In this document: piece after piece, positions 12,304 through 26,918 of the stretch
Numbering within the stretch: the stretch's first letter is position 1
How the letters are laid out: each line of letters opens with the position of its first letter
NCBI GenBank assembly: GCA_003956705.1
Contig: QZCP01000036.1
Location: 90,960-154,959, forward strand
Direction of reading: 5' to 3'
DNA from: Brevipalpus yothersi
Taxonomy: Eukaryota > Arthropoda > Arachnida > Trombidiformes > Tenuipalpidae
Length of the DNA: 64,000 nt
Made by a program: the position numbers and the translations under genes
The notes under the pieces: generated by a model
The model's input: only the letters and a program-made list of their open reading frames with translations
Told to the model about the DNA's origin: nothing
Database searches by the model: none

Positions 12304-15300
12304 CTTCTATCTGGAGCAAGAATGATGCAGGATTTCATCGCTCCCTTTGAGAAAGAGGCTCGATTTGCACCATCATTTAAGCTGCTCTTCTCATCCCATT
12401 TAACACACTTCTTGACTATTGGATTGAGAAAAGAGAGAGAGAAAGCGAAAAGTTTTATTCTATTTTGATTGATTTTAAAGAGGCCCATCAAAAAAGTTTA
12501 CTCAGACAATTTTCTGATGTTGTTATTGATACTGAATTTTTATATACGAGAAAACAATTTTCCAACACTGACAATCACTTGGCTTGTGAGTTTTAGATAT
12601 TCTCCTGGTATATATATGTTCATCTATTTGATGAACCAATTTAAATTCAGCCATTCTAATCTAGATTGAATGAAACTGCTTTTTGGAAAAAGGTTCGATT
12701 TATGGAGAATTTTTCTCCTTCTCTTCATATTGGTCATAATTTCCGCTATTGGCTTCTAATACAAAAATGTAATTCAAATAATTTGGAAAATTTCACCATT
12801 CAAACTGATTCCCTACTACTAAAGACCGTGGACGTAGAGCCTTCCATGGTCTCCTTCCGTGGAACACATTTTAATTCTTTTCTCACCGAAACAAACGAAA
12901 ATGAAAGAAAACTTTGATGGAATGATCCTTTTTTTCTTTTAGAGAGAAGTTTGTCTTTTCACATTTTCCTCACTTTTTTTTGAAAATTTGAAAATTTTCA
13001 GAATATGAAGTGTGTTTGTAGTGCAAATCAGAATCTTATTGAGCCACTATTTTTGCTTCCTCAGCTTGACAAACAGTATACATTTCTGGGCAAATCCCAT
13101 TCACAGAATGAGTTTCCTTTTGTGCATATATAAAATTCAGTATATCGTTTCCAATCTGTTAGAACTGTTAGAACTGCTTTCTCAAAGCAACTACCGTTAC
13201 TTTCTTCTTTCTCTGTCTCTCTTCCTTTGACAATCTCAATATTTTTTCTCAACACACTTTCTCTAAATCGAATTGGATGCACCCGAGCATGGGTTAGACA
13301 CCTTTTTTTCCAATATATTCCAAGTGAATACAGTGTCTTTCTTTATTAGCTTTTTTTCGCTGTTTGATTTTCTTCACCTCCTTTCAAATCATATTCATTG
13401 TCTCATATCTTGCACCTTTTGCAAATTCTCCGATAGAGAGGATTCTGACTGATGATGTTGGAAAAATTTTCACGCACCAAAGAATAGAATAAAAATACTT
13501 TTCTTATTTACTCAAGTACTCAGCATACATGTACTACAGTAGTGGACAATTGAATAGTGTTATTTGTGATATAATGTATCTTGAGATGCTCAAATCAACA
13601 TGAAAGAACGAATTTCAATTCATGAATCAAAGATACGATACTTTGGCTCTCAAATTTTTTTTCTCCAAATTTCAAGTAGACAGTGTACTTGAGAAAAATC
13701 AGAAAAACCTCTTCACTCAGAATTTTGGGACAAGAATTTCAATTGATGCATTTGCTTGGTTTCTATTCCTCTTTCTATGTCTGTTTCTTTTTCTCTGTCT
13801 CTCACACACAAATACACAGACACTCACAATCTTCCATTCTGAGACTAGATGAGATGAACAAATATCAGCTCAGTGAACCAGTTAAATGGATGATCATCGA
13901 AGATGAATCACTCCTCAGATACGACAGTTTGTTCCTTGTCTCTATTGGAGTGAAAAGTATTCTCTTGCTAGATGGACTCTCTCTCGCTTGCTCTCTGTTT
14001 TCCATGAGAATTGAGATTCCTCCAGATTCTTTTTCATGTTACTCTTTTCTCGAGCCACTTTCTCTCTCTCTCTCTTTCTCCTCTTTGATCCTCCCCATGT
14101 GTGTACATCATGTGTTGTCCCATGAATTAGTCTACCGTTTACATTCCTTGTCGTTGAAGCCTCAAGCGAAATTCTATCTTCAACTAGTTTTATTCCATCC
14201 TCACCAGCCTTGATGATGATAATCATTGAAACGTTTATGTTCAACACAGAGCATAGCAACATGGCAAGCATGTGTGTGTATACGGAGTTTGGAACCTCTC
14301 AAGGGAAGTAAAAACAAATCAGCATAAAGTGATAGACAGAAAAGATTAGGGACTAGTTAACTATCACAAGGCATTTAATGTGTGTTAGCAAATCCATTGG
14401 GAGAAGATGAAGATAGCATTAATTACTGACAACTCATTTCTCAGGCTCCAAAATCTCGCATCTGTGATGCTGAATATTGATCACATTCGATTTTGGAAGC
14501 TACATGCTGAACGAAATACGTGGAATGTAGTTTGTAATTTGGGAAAAAATTTATCGTTAACATGTTGATTTTTCCATGAGAGAAGAGTTGAATTTAGATT
14601 TTGGATATTATTAGCCAACAGTATTTGGTTCTCAGTGGTTTAAATTCTCCGAAGATCTGAATTTTCGTACAATATCAATATACTGGATTGATTGGAGTAG
14701 ATTGATGATTTCATTAATCGATTCATTGGAGTGATATCAAGTTCACTTAAATTGCGATGTTGTTTTGTTCCAAATCTTACAAATTGATCAAATCTATCAT
14801 AAAATTTGTGAGAAATTTCAATCATGACCATGAACCTAAATATGGGTTCGTTTTAGAGCCTATGAGATGCTAGAGAGGTTTATGTGACCTTCAAGCTGTT
14901 TGTGACTAGATGAGTATGGTTGAACAATTGGTTTCGATTTAGATTCATTTTGAATGATCTTGAACTTTTCGGACAAAATGGGACAGTCCAAGTGGCGGGA
15001 AAACTGATCTGCTTCCAAGTGAAGTGAAGTGGATTTCGGTGAAGAACACAAGAAGAAACACTGGATACAGAAAGATTAATCACTGTCATGAGAGCATCCT
15101 CTGGAAGATAATTATCTAGTTATCTGATATATCATCTGGATTCCTTTCTTCCAACCCATCTGATATCGAATTACATCTAGAGTTACATGGGGATGAGAAT
15201 TTTTCTCTCTGAAAGATATAAAATTGGGAAGAAACTGAAAGAGAAATTTTTTTCTCTCCCAGCCAGTTCATGACCTTTTCATAGAATCGAGTGAAGAAAA

Positions 15301-16267
15301 AATTGATATCAAGTCCAAGGAAGATGAAAAATTGTCAAAAAAATCAAAAAAATTTAATTGAATTTTTATCATAATCAGCAAAAATTTTTTGAACCCAGAA
15401 AAGTAGATCATTAAAAGTGAAAAATGATTTACTTTGCTTCAAACCAATTCTATTGATAAAGTGATGAGAGCGGCAAAAAAATCAGAGTCCATCTTGTTAT
15501 CTTCATTCAGCTGTTAGCCATTTGGCTTGTAAACTGTCCATCATAATCTTCTTTGCTCATCTTCCAAATAGCCAAGTTATAGTGGATTAATAAACGTAAA
15601 GATGGTATATTTGTGCGATGTTGTATCACTATTTCTTCCATGAGAGGAAGATGATATCATGAACACTGGTTCTGTATTGTGTGTATGTGTGTGTATGAGC
15701 CTCATGGATAGATAGAGAATAGTATGGCCAATAATATCGGACTAAAGATAGTGAATTTCCTGGTCTTGATAGTTAGGATTAATGGTGAATCTTGTTTGTA
15801 TGGTACCATAATGTTTGGCAAAAGAAATGAGGCAAGATAGTAGGGAGAAGATGCTCGAAAGATAAAGAGAACGGAAGAGAGAGAGAGAGAGAGAGAGCTG
15901 TTTTTGATCATTAATTAGTTATGCTTTTGACCGCACACACATAAATATACCGTGGCTGGGGTAACATAGTCATAGGAAATCTATTCACAGAGAGATGATA
16001 GCATTAAAAAGATGAAGAAAGGCTGGAGGACTGGAAAAACTGTTCGAATAGATTTGATGAAGACTGTGTGTGTGTGTGTTTGTTTGTTGATGCAGTATAT
16101 TCACATAGGAAGAAGAGTATTGTTGTGGTCATCGACTTTTTCCCACATTCTTCGGGTGGTTGATGCACACACATTTTTTTCTTCTCTTCTTCGTCAACCC
16201 CTAGGATCTGGTGGAAAAGGCTTTATGAGCAAATACTAGTGCTGGTCAAGATCGAGATGAGAAACAG

Positions 16268-16274
16268 AAAGAGA

Positions 16275-16325
<51 letters not shown>
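16268..16325. repeat. (GA)n microsatellite
   Basis: GA repeat with a few AA interruptions at the left end. Together with the CT arrays at 16813-16862 and 17272-17326 it makes a cluster of three arrays in about 1.1 kb. Confidence 0.93.
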
Positions 16326-16327
<2 letters not shown>

Positions 16328-16810
16328 TCCAAGAGTCGATGCTATTTGAAAAGATTAGTTTCATCTATCTAACTGTTCTTTTCTCTCTCTCTCTTCCATG
16401 TCTCCTGTGAGCTGAGCAAGTCGGAACAGTATGTGTATATGTCTTCGCCTCTCATGTCATCATATATGTGAATCACTGTTTATATTGTACAAGAATGATC
16501 CATCTGAGAGGAAAAGATCAACACAATGGACGTCATCACCACCTCCTCCTCCACCTTCTTTTTTTCTCCTTTGATTTTATGCCTTATTGCCATCAAAGAC
16601 AACAGGGTTCCAGTAGAAGTCCATACATTCACACACATGTATGCAATTGATCCACATACACAGAGGATTGAAAATGAAAGTCACGATGTCGATATTCAAA
16701 GTTCCATTAGGAATTCGATTCTCACATTCGCACAGATATATATTCTCACATTCATCCTAATGATCGGATGGACTTTGTTTACTGTTTGAATTGCATAGAT
16801 TTCCACTTTT

Positions 16811-16812
<2 letters not shown>

Positions 16813-16862
<50 letters not shown>
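16813..16862. repeat. (CT)n microsatellite
   Basis: Perfect CT dinucleotide array of about 25 units. Confidence 0.95.
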
Positions 16863-16865
<3 letters not shown>

Positions 16866-17268
16866 CCCTCTTTCTTCCTCAATTTTCATGGTTCCTATTC
16901 TTTGGAACATTCCAACAGCTGACAATCAAAAAGTGGTCAAAATGAAAGAATAGTGATCCAAAAATGTTAGAACTCTATACTAACCCTCATGTTTGGAATA
17001 CTCATTTGATTTGTCAAGAGTTTTCGAATTTTTTTGCCAAAGAATAGGAAGAAGAACTTTTATACATACAGAATATATTGCGTTGAAAAGTAAAATCAAT
17101 CAAGTAGATGGTTTTAAAGGAAGTGAATCCTTTTCTGAGTGAACTGTTCTTCTCATGAGGAGAGGGAGAATTCCTTTTCCCATAGCATACTACTGTAAAA
17201 TCTATTTAAACTTTTCCTATAAGAATGCAAAATCTACATGATAATGGAAGAAAATGGTTCCGCACTGA

Positions 17269-17271
<3 letters not shown>

Positions 17272-17326
<55 letters not shown>
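17272..17326. repeat. (CT)n microsatellite
   Basis: Perfect CT array of about 27 units, followed by a TTCC/TTTC-rich pyrimidine stretch to about 17346. Confidence 0.95.
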
Positions 17327-17327
<1 letters not shown>

Positions 17328-18414
17328 TCTTTCTTTCTTCCTTTCTTATTTAAAGCTGTACACTTATGATGCCAATGTTGATATGCAAAAGGCTTGAGCT
17401 TGAGGGCTCATGTATAACTGCCATTCTAACTTTTTCTTATCATCAAACAGAATGATGATGAGAAACAACGGCCATTGACCTATGATGATAAAGATTATTT
17501 TGATGATGCAAGAACAAACGAAAATGAACGAAAATGGTATACTAGGAGAAGCATTATCATCGATGATCATTTCATCAGAGAGGAATAGAGATGAGAGGAA
17601 ATCAATGGATTAACCAGATACTCTGGATAAAATAATTTTGCTTCAAGTCTTATAGTTTTTCTCTTCTGATCTTGATAGTCACTCAAATTGATTACCTTGA
17701 TGGCTTTTGATCTTTCTAGGAACGAAAATCTTTTGTTAACCAAACAGTATAGTTCCCAGATGACTCTTTTACTCCAAGTTCAATGAAATTCAAACAAACC
17801 AGAACAAGGTTTGTCAATATGCAGATCAAGACATGATGTCAAAGTTTGAAATTGACATGATGTAATAGAGTGAAATTCGTATATTAGCTTCATTTTATCG
17901 ATATTTTTGTGGCTGAAAAAAATTTCATGTTTCTTTCCAACATTTTTTTCTACATGTATTCCTGGGTAGACCAACAAAACCTCAAAATCTGTGGAAAATT
18001 CTTGAGTATGAGAAAAGGGTTCCTTAAATGATAGCAGCCCAAATAATAGCGAGGCAAGAGCCAAAAAACCATTTATTTATCGGCAGATTGAAAATATATA
18101 TCAGAGGCCATTCATCAAATATGATGGAAAATGAGTGTATTAAAAGGATGATGATATGAGTGAAAAAGAAGAAAAAATGGAAGCAATACACAGAGTATGT
18201 GAGAGAGAGAGAGAAAGAAAGAAGGATGCAGGCCATGGATGATGATCATACAGGAGGCTAAAAGTGATAGTCGAAAGAGAAGATGGAGAGTCAAGAAATA
18301 TGAGGGATGAGAGTATGAGACAGCTAAGAGGAAGAGAAAGATGATAGAAGAACAGAGAGATTCTGATGAATGTGAATATACGCTGAAAATAGCCAGTGCA
18401 ATGTTCTGTGTATT

Positions 18415-18415
<1 letters not shown>

Positions 18416-18481
<66 letters not shown>
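18416..18481. repeat. (GA)n microsatellite
   Basis: Perfect GA array of about 32 units, one of the longest ungapped arrays in the window. Confidence 0.95.
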
Positions 18482-18484
<3 letters not shown>

Positions 18485-19566
18485 TAGCAGAGGAATAGTT
18501 CAGTGAAGATACAGACTGGGGAATGTTCAAACGAAATAAGTGCATATTTTAAGGATAGAAACAGTGCCTAGATCGAATTATTCATGAAGCGGAGGATTTT
18601 TTTCAGTAGGTCATTTATCAGCTGATCTATGGTTTGTCAACATCTCCATTCTATCCTTCTCTTATAGTCATATTTTCTAGTTCATCTTCTCAACATTCAA
18701 CATCCAAACGTCATCATCATACAGCATCGATTCCATATCATCTCTCGGTCTGTCTTTCTTCCTCTCTTTCTCTCTCTTTCTCTCTCTTTCTCTCTCTTCT
18801 CAACTCGTTCTACTAAACTACTTCTCTCACTGATCCTCTTGGCTGACTTATACTTCTCACAGATCATTTGCTAACATATCTTCATCTTCTTGCAACTCTC
18901 CAGCTTCCATTTCGATCCTATTCCGATACTTTTATGTGCATCCTCATCAAAAGGAATACTTTGAATAGTTCTCCAACCCGAAACACGATTTCACCTACTA
19001 TTAATCATTCCTCATGATTCGACATCGATTAGAGTAACATATTGAAAATCTTTTTTCTCTCTCTCTCTCTCACTCTTTTTCCTTCACTTTGAGCTCTTGT
19101 TTCAGTTCATATTCATCCATGGCCGGAGTTTGCCACTTTTTGTTCCATTTTTCCATCTTTTGACTCGCTGGCAAGCTCATCCATCTCTTTTCCATCAGTC
19201 ATCCTTCGAAAATGTCTCGAATATGGTGCAACAACCATGGAGAGTGATGGAAATCTGAAAGAAAATTTCCGTGTCTATGTGTATATATGTGTATCATGTA
19301 AAGATAGTATCAAGCAATGGAATTCGACCTCACATATGAGAAGACAGGGCTATCGACATGATGCAGTTTGAGGTCACCAAAACCAAAGAAGTAGGGAAGA
19401 GAGAAAACTTTTCCATCTGAATTCTGATCAGCTGTAGATTCAAAGTGATTGATTATCATGAGCAGATTAGGAGAATTGAGAATGGTTTCAACTTCCGACA
19501 AATTTCGATGATATACTGATCAAAACTATCATAGTTCATAGGTCATATTATATTTTGACATTTTTC

Positions 19567-19569
<3 letters not shown>

Positions 19570-19629
<60 letters not shown>
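19570..19629. repeat. (CT)n microsatellite
   Basis: Perfect CT array of about 30 units. Confidence 0.95.
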
Positions 19630-19631
<2 letters not shown>

Positions 19632-20999
19632 GAAAAATAGAGCAATTGCAGAGTATCATATTGATCCCAGGAAGAGAGCAATGATCTTTGTATTGGAAAT
19701 CCAAATGTTCATAAATTGAACAATTTCATTCTTCATCACCTCGCTAACTTTATCAGCTTTCGATTTCATCATGACGAATCATTGTTTTCATCAAACTCAA
19801 TCAAGCAGATGATTTGAGGGTGTTAGAAAGTGTTTAACCTAGCGTCATTCTATTGCACCTCAATTGGAAATTGTGTGTGTCCAGAATCGACCAGTTTTAA
19901 GAGGCACATGAGAAGAGAAAATATTTGATCCTTGCGGCAATTGATGAGGAGAAGCAAGAGCAAGGAAGAAAAGAAGAGAGAGAGAAAAAAAAATTCAGTG
20001 ATCTCACCAGAACGAGGTGGAATCAAGCAGATGTGTCACATGCAGTATATATATACAGAATTCATCTTCAAAAGCGTTACACACTAGCAGCATGATGCAG
20101 CTTATGGATGAAAACTTGAAATCCATATAATCTCGAGGTATCAATGAGGGGGTAACTGCCACCCACTGTGTGTGTGTATACCCTAGTCACCCTTGATAGT
20201 GTTTGATTAATCAATTAATCATTAGCACTGGATGCTTGTTGTATATGTGTATGTGGATGCAATAAGAAGAGGGATGGAAAGTGTCTTGGGCATCAGGACA
20301 TCGTCGTCATGATTATTATTGCCTTGATCAAAGTGATGAAGATCAGTCAACTTCTGGGAAGAGAGAGAGAAAAAATTTCCAGTTTTACTGGATGTTGAAA
20401 GAGATCGATCGTATCATCAACACGGGCTGATTCCGCAATATCAAAATAATATCGATTCCAACATCATTTTCACTATATTTTAAAGAAGAAAATATTAGAC
20501 CGGTTTGCTTGTGTGTGTAGTTATGCAGAAGATAAATTTTTCAACTATCTTCTCTCATGATCATGTGTGTAACTTGTATTATGAGGCGTTAATAGTAATT
20601 ACATACATACATCTTCAATGCAAACTGCTCCGTGAACAGTGTAATCAAGCCCCCAATTTGGCTTTATAAATCTTGGAGGTTCTCACTTTTTTGTATCAGA
20701 ATTTTGCATTTCGATATATGATTACTTTTCTCTTCCATCGATGAGCTCACAAAATTCTTCCAGCATGAAAAAAGGGAGAAAAAGTTTCTCTGTATCGATC
20801 TTAACTTGAGAGTTTCTGGATACCTCCTTTTCTCTGTCCAGAATACATATTTTGGGGTTGAGAGCTTGTTTAAAAGAAATGAAGTTCAAAGATGAAATAT
20901 TTGTTCAACAACACATAACCCATCTAGTGAGCTTGACAAAATTAGGGCAAATGTTCTTCTGGTAGAACATTGGGAAGAAGTAGCTTCCTTAAGGGAAAC

Positions 21000-21003
<4 letters not shown>

Positions 21004-21062
<59 letters not shown>
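21004..21062. repeat. (GA)n microsatellite
   Basis: Perfect GA array of about 29 units. The long Ser-Leu open frames read across it on the minus strand are by-products of the repeat. Confidence 0.95.
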
Positions 21063-21065
<3 letters not shown>

Positions 21066-22000
21066 TTTTGGCTCGAAAGCCTCTGTAAGTAATAGGCAAG
21101 AATAGGATGAAGGGCAAGAACCCTGACAGGACGAATGAGATGAGGCGGCAGAAGATGGATAAGTATCATGGATGATTCGATAAAGTGATGTATTCTGGTG
21201 ACACTTTCTCTGGAATCTATCAGTAAGGTGCATCTGTCTCCAATTCTCTAGAATTGTTCTTTGCTTCTGTTTTATTTCTTTCTCTCTTGGACAACTTTTC
21301 CCTCCAAAAAGACACTATCTACACCCATGTATTACTGGTTTGAACGGCTAAAATATTTAATATATCTATTTATCTCAAGTTTTTATAAAAAAGGTTCGTT
21401 CGGAGCCTGATAGGCTTAAGAGAAGAGAATAAAAACAAATGAAAACAAACCAGAAAATTTTATCGTCCTCAGATCAGTTAATTATCATTATCTAGATTTC
21501 ATCCTAAGAACGAAAGTGAGTCCCATGTAAGAGAGAGAGAGAGTGAGAGAGAGAGAGAGAGACTGAAATTCTCAGCATCTCGTCTCTCTTTCTATCATGA
21601 TGGCCTAGCATATTTCCAGTTCTTCTAGACCACCATCCATCATCCGTTTCCAACTCACTTTCATCTCTCTCTCTCTCTCTCTCTCATTCCAGGCATCCTT
21701 CTCAGAGAGCAAAAGAAGAGAGAGAGATGAGTATTACTTATTATGTCACTGCGTTCACATCGCGAATTGCGGTGAGATGTGAAGCTTGATGCGTAGTGAT
21801 GTGCTCTATGCTCTCTGTGTTTTGTCCCCATCTTTCATGAGCATCTTTCAAAGCAAACTTTGTGGTGTTTGTGTGTTCACCATTCTTGTGTGTGTGTATA
21901 TGTTGTGTATATGTGTGTTTCAAGTGAGTGAGATGAGAGAGTGCACTTAACTTTCATCAACCGGCGTCATTTTTATCCCTGAATTTTGTTCCAAAAAGAA

Positions 22001-23036
22001 ACGATAACACACACAAAATAATCATACACACTTATACACCGATACACATACATACATAGAAGTGGTATGTGTTTGCGTATTTGTATGTGTTTTCATTCTG
22101 TATACTGGTGAATATCATCACAAACAAAGTGTGTGTAAAATAATTGAGAAAAGTTTTTGTAACACGAAAAAAGATTATTTACTAGTTTATTCCACACATA
22201 TTATCAATTGGAATTTTTTTCTCTCCCCATCCAGATTCTGTTCGACAAATATCAGTGAATATACACTTCCACTGGTCAGCAACAACAACGATCAACCGGA
22301 CAGTAGACAAAATTAACCTTGCAACCGGCAACAACGTTATATCATCATTATTCTTCTATCAGCACTACACAAAGGATCGACAAAAAGTTTTTCTTCCAGC
22401 CATAAAGACATCCCCAAAAAAAAGACTACATCTTTGTGTATTCATCGTACTGTGATTGATCTGATTGATCATGACTAACCGGGCATCCATCGGCCCTTTA
22501 TGTGTGATGAATCCAGTGAGTGTGATAAAATTCTTCCCGCCACAATAGATAGTTGCAAATAATTTGCAAGATACTTATCATTTTCACACTTTCTTCGTCT
22601 TGTTATTCTTCTTCTCCTATTCATGATGTTTCATCATCACCATTCAGCATCATCTCCATCTTCGTTACCATCTTTTTCTTTTTCTTCTTCTTCCTCATCT
22701 TTTCCAGCACATGCACAATGTGGAATCATCATATTTTCTTCATCTTCTTCGTTGATTCTTCGCCATCATCATCGAAACGTCACTTAGACACACTTTTTCA
22801 CTCTCTCTCTCTCTCTCAATCTCAGCATCCACATTTGCCCAAGTGAACCATACAGACACCGATTAATCTGCTCTTTCTCACAAACACTTCGAAATTTCGA
22901 AATACTTGAATAAGCATAATAATAGTAATAATAATTGTAATTTATTGTACATCAATAGTCACCCAAATCAAATCAAATCATTTTTCTCTCTCTTCTCAAA
23001 TCTGTTCAAACGATTTACAATACACGAAAGAGCATC
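22001..23036 (+). promoter_or_regulatory. Upstream/5'UTR region of the neuropeptide GPCR
   Basis: About 1 kb before the receptor start codon with no recognised coding exon. It holds CA/TA-rich sequence near 22010-22060 and a pyrimidine-rich stretch of TCT/TTC repeats around 22570-22830. An in-frame TAG at 22956-22958 lies upstream of the chosen ATG with no in-frame ATG between, which fixes the start. No TATA box or transcription start could be chosen with confidence, and an upstream untranslated exon is possible. Confidence 0.4.
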
Positions 23037-24092
23037 ATGATGATAGGCACACAATGTGAAGTTAAATTATTTCTTCTACTATTCATATTCAATTCAACTG
23101 GTGCCAATAGATCATCAGCATCACCACAGCTACAAGAAACGATATCGTCTGTTGGTGATACAACCGAATCAATAGTGACTATTGTGCCAAGCAATGTATT
23201 GATGTCAATTGTGGTCACCAATCATAGTGGTTACCGTAGTTCATGGTCTCCGATGAGCTTGATTACAAGTGCCAATCTAGATGATGTTAATGATGATGAT
23301 AAAATTGGCGATAATATGCCTTCCAGTTCCATAAATATTCCTAGATTAACAAATTATGATGATCATGATGATCATCATTTAGCGAAATCTTTTTCATCGA
23401 TTGCCGCCAACAATCAAGACAGTCGTGAATCGTTAACAATTGTTGCCGGTGACCGTCGACAGGTGATCAATCAACCGATGACCACAGATAATCCTCAAAA
23501 TGATTCATTATCATCCACACCATCATCATCAGATGAACTTCATCTGGTGTATGGACCAAACAGTTTACGATCAAGTGATGGTCCATTGATAACTATCGGT
23601 ATGGATTCAAAACAATTGGAAGAACAATTAGGTCCCGTTCGAGAAGCCCTACTGACCACATGGGCGATGACCATAATATATTCAATAATTTACATAACCG
23701 GTGTGATTGGTAACATATGTACATGTGTTGTTATTAAGCGTAATCGTTATATGCACACTTCGGTTAATTATTATCTATTCAGTTTGGCCATATCCGATCT
23801 GTTGTTACTCAATTTTGGTCTACCAGTTGAAATGTATATAATATGGAATCGATATCCATACATTTTTGGTGCATACTTTTGTGTATTTCGTGCATTCATA
23901 TCGGAATGTTCAACAAATGCATCAATATTGACCATCACTGCATTCACAATTGAACGATACATGGCCATATGTCATCCTATTCGAGCTCACACCATGTCAC
24001 AGCCTATTCGAGCATTAAAAATAATACTCGGTGTTTGGGCAATCAGTGTTCTGGCAGCCATGCCGATGGCTGCACCAATGGACATAGTTTAC
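23037..24092 (+). CDS. GPCR exon 1: ectodomain, TM1-TM4
   Basis: Encodes residues 1-352 and ends in phase 0 at tac|gtgagt, just after TM4. The first about 205 residues form a low-complexity ectodomain with potential N-glycosylation sites (N24, N62, N155) and an Asp/His cluster at 108-114. The family normally has a much shorter N-terminus. Reading through the donor gives a short unrelated extension and a stop, which supports the splice. Confidence 0.88.
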
Positions 24093-26884
24093 GTGAGTAT
24101 ATCAATGAATTTTTATTGTTTTATTTTTTTCTCTCCAATAATTTGAAAAATTCTGAGAAGGACCAAAGTTTCCATGTGTAAGTGTGTATGGGAAAGCGGG
24201 AAAACTGTGGGAAAAAAGTAATTGTCATCACCAATTGTAATGGAATGAAGTTAATCTCAATCTCATTTGATTTGATTTGACTTTTTCCCCAACAAATTGA
24301 AGTTCATCTACACATGATCCTAACCATATTGATCAGAGATAGAAAATATTCTCTTCCAAATGCTATCAGATAATCCAATTGTCATGTAAGGAGAGAAGAG
24401 AAGAGAGAAAGACAATCTCTCTCTCTCTTTTTCTCTTTATTTGGCAGTAGAAATACTAGATCTAATTAGAATCTGTCCCAACCGATCGATCACATGGACT
24501 GTTGATGGAATTTTCATTAGTTATACTAAAGTGAGGAAAAACCTGAGGCTAGTTCAGTGTTGAGGCTAAATAAAAGGTGGAAATAAAAATCAAGTCAATA
24601 GGGAAACAATTCCAAATAGCTCCACACTCACACCTGATGGTTGAAACAGGTAATTTCTTTGAATAAGATTTGCCTATACATTATGCTAATTCTATTAGTC
24701 TGATTGGCATCTTTACTAATGATGATAGAGACATGGGAAATGAGGAAAAAAGAAATTCACACATTAAATCCAGCCAGCCAAATAAGTTGCAAAGTAAAGT
24801 GAATTGAGCGGTCTTTGGGAATCTAGTAATAGATTGACAATTTGCATTTTTCCAACAGCTTATCTGGAAAATGTGTTGATTGTTCAATAAAAAGAAGAAA
24901 GCAAAAGAAAAAGATAAAGGAAGAAAGAAAGAAAGGAAGAAAGAGAGAGAGGGAGAGATCGGAAAAAACACTCAAGTGATCAACAAATAGAACAGTATAA
25001 GATGTTTATAACCATCTCAATCATATCAGTCTGATGTGAGAAAAGTTCTAATAGCCTTGAAACTCCCATAGATAAAGTTCGATGAGCGTGAGAAGTACAA
25101 CTACTGGTTGATATTGATGTACTTCCCATTCACGTTGATGCTTATGGCGTAGAATGCCTATCCGGCGAATTATTATGCATCATCTTATTAAAGTGATGAA
25201 CATTCAGCATCTTTTTCGATAAGATTGAGAGGGAAGAAAAAGAAGGAAGTTGATAAAATTGGTAGATTCTGTTCAGAGGAAATGGCTCCAATGAATCGTG
25301 TGTCTGTCTACATGTAAATATTAGCTCATTCAGCCTGAAGGAATGAAGATGATGAACAATTGCTTCGAGAAAATTTTGCATGTATTTTCTCCTGATTTAC
25401 TCAGCATTCTCTCTCTCTTCCAGTAGCTTGCCTGCCATGATGACAGTTTTCATCAGTTTCTTCTCTGAAGGATGAAAAAGATGAGAAAAAGAAGGTTATC
25501 GTGTCAAATTTTCCCAAAAACTCAGCTAAATTATGAGCAATCATGTTTACACCAACAGATTCGGAGGTTTAATTTAAAATGCGATTGAAAAATCTCTTCC
25601 AACAGCATTTCAATTAGAATACAATTCTTTCTTTTATCTGACACTTTTGTGCAAGATGTTCATTTCATTGAGTTAATCTGGAAACTTTAATGGGAAAATT
25701 GGGTCCTATCTCTTCATTAGGAGTAGAAAAATTCCCCAATAACATTCTTGAAATTCTAACAAGTGTAAGTATTTTGAGCAAAATTCACTCAAATACAGTG
25801 AGCAAACAGAACTTCATCCAAATGTCAATGAGAAAATCAATGTAGACCTCGAATGTCAACGAATCACAAAGTAAAATAGAGAGAGAGAGAGAGAAAAGAA
25901 GGCTTGTTTGAGTAATTATCCTAGTCATAAACACCAATTGACAAGTGGAGGCAAGTTGCAAAGATTTGCATAGATTTGAATTAGAATTCGTGGAAAGTCC
26001 AAATTTTCTGCTAAATCAAAGATCATTAGTTGACTAGTTTCGGTTTCCATTCAATGCATCAGTAACCCTTTCACCATGCTTTTTCGTGAACTTTTCATGA
26101 TGAGCATAACCATTGAATGATTGTCATCCAAATTTTGCATGACATTTAAGGTTGAAAAGCTCATCATCATATCGGTAAGGAACGATGCTCTTTCTCTCCA
26201 TCCTCCCCTTTCCACACTGTGGGTGGTTCAGCATGATAAATCGAAGTACATGTGAGCTCTTTTTCATTCTCATGAGAAATGGAATCAGTTCACTGAATTG
26301 TGTCGAAAAGAAAGAATTCAAGTTCAATTTGATACTGAATATTACCCATGTGCCCTTGTTTAGTATCTTCAACTATCTTTGGCAAGGTTAAATTGATTGA
26401 GGCATACTAACTCATTTTGGCTGCCATGCAACTTGACATATTCACCAGTTTTGCATGCTTGTTTATAAATATGCATACAATCTATTCCCCAAACGAACGA
26501 GGTAGAAAGTAAGTAAGTAAGTTAGCAAGAGAGAGAGAGCTGATTAATGGTTGTTTCATTTCACCGCATTTCATTTGAACTTTTTTCCCTCTACTTTCAC
26601 TGTGAATCCTATTTCTAGCTATCATTGACATTTTTTGGTGACTTGTATTCACTTGAGCATTGAGATATTCAACATTCTTCCAGTAGTAATGGCAGTGGGT
26701 AAAACTGTTTGAGTAGGTATATATGTGTACAATCAAGAGATAGAAAATAGAAATTTTTTCTGATGAAAAAATAGGGGTTACTCAATCCAAATTCATCAGA
26801 GTAATCGAACGAGAGAAAAATTGTGCGTATATTCTCATAATAAGGCTCTTTTATTTTTCGAGAAGAGAAAAATTCGAAAACATG

Positions 26885-26918
<34 letters not shown>

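Larger units (their letters stand above)
10221..22000. other. Gene-poor region rich in microsatellites
   Basis: No recognisable gene on either strand. Main content is simple repeats: (CT)n at 12246-12298, (GA)n at 16268-16325, (CT)n at 16813-16862, 17272-17326 and 19570-19629, (GA)n at 18416-18481 and 21004-21062, plus shorter tracts. Open frames are short or Ser/Leu/Phe-rich because they run along CT-rich DNA. It may include distal regulatory DNA or an untranslated 5' exon for the receptor gene that begins at 23037, but nothing proves this. Confidence 0.5.

Noticed and set aside
13683..14213. 176-codon plus-strand frame
   Set aside because: Low-complexity Ser/Leu/Phe sequence over CT tracts, overlapping another frame of similar kind. 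No recognisable family.
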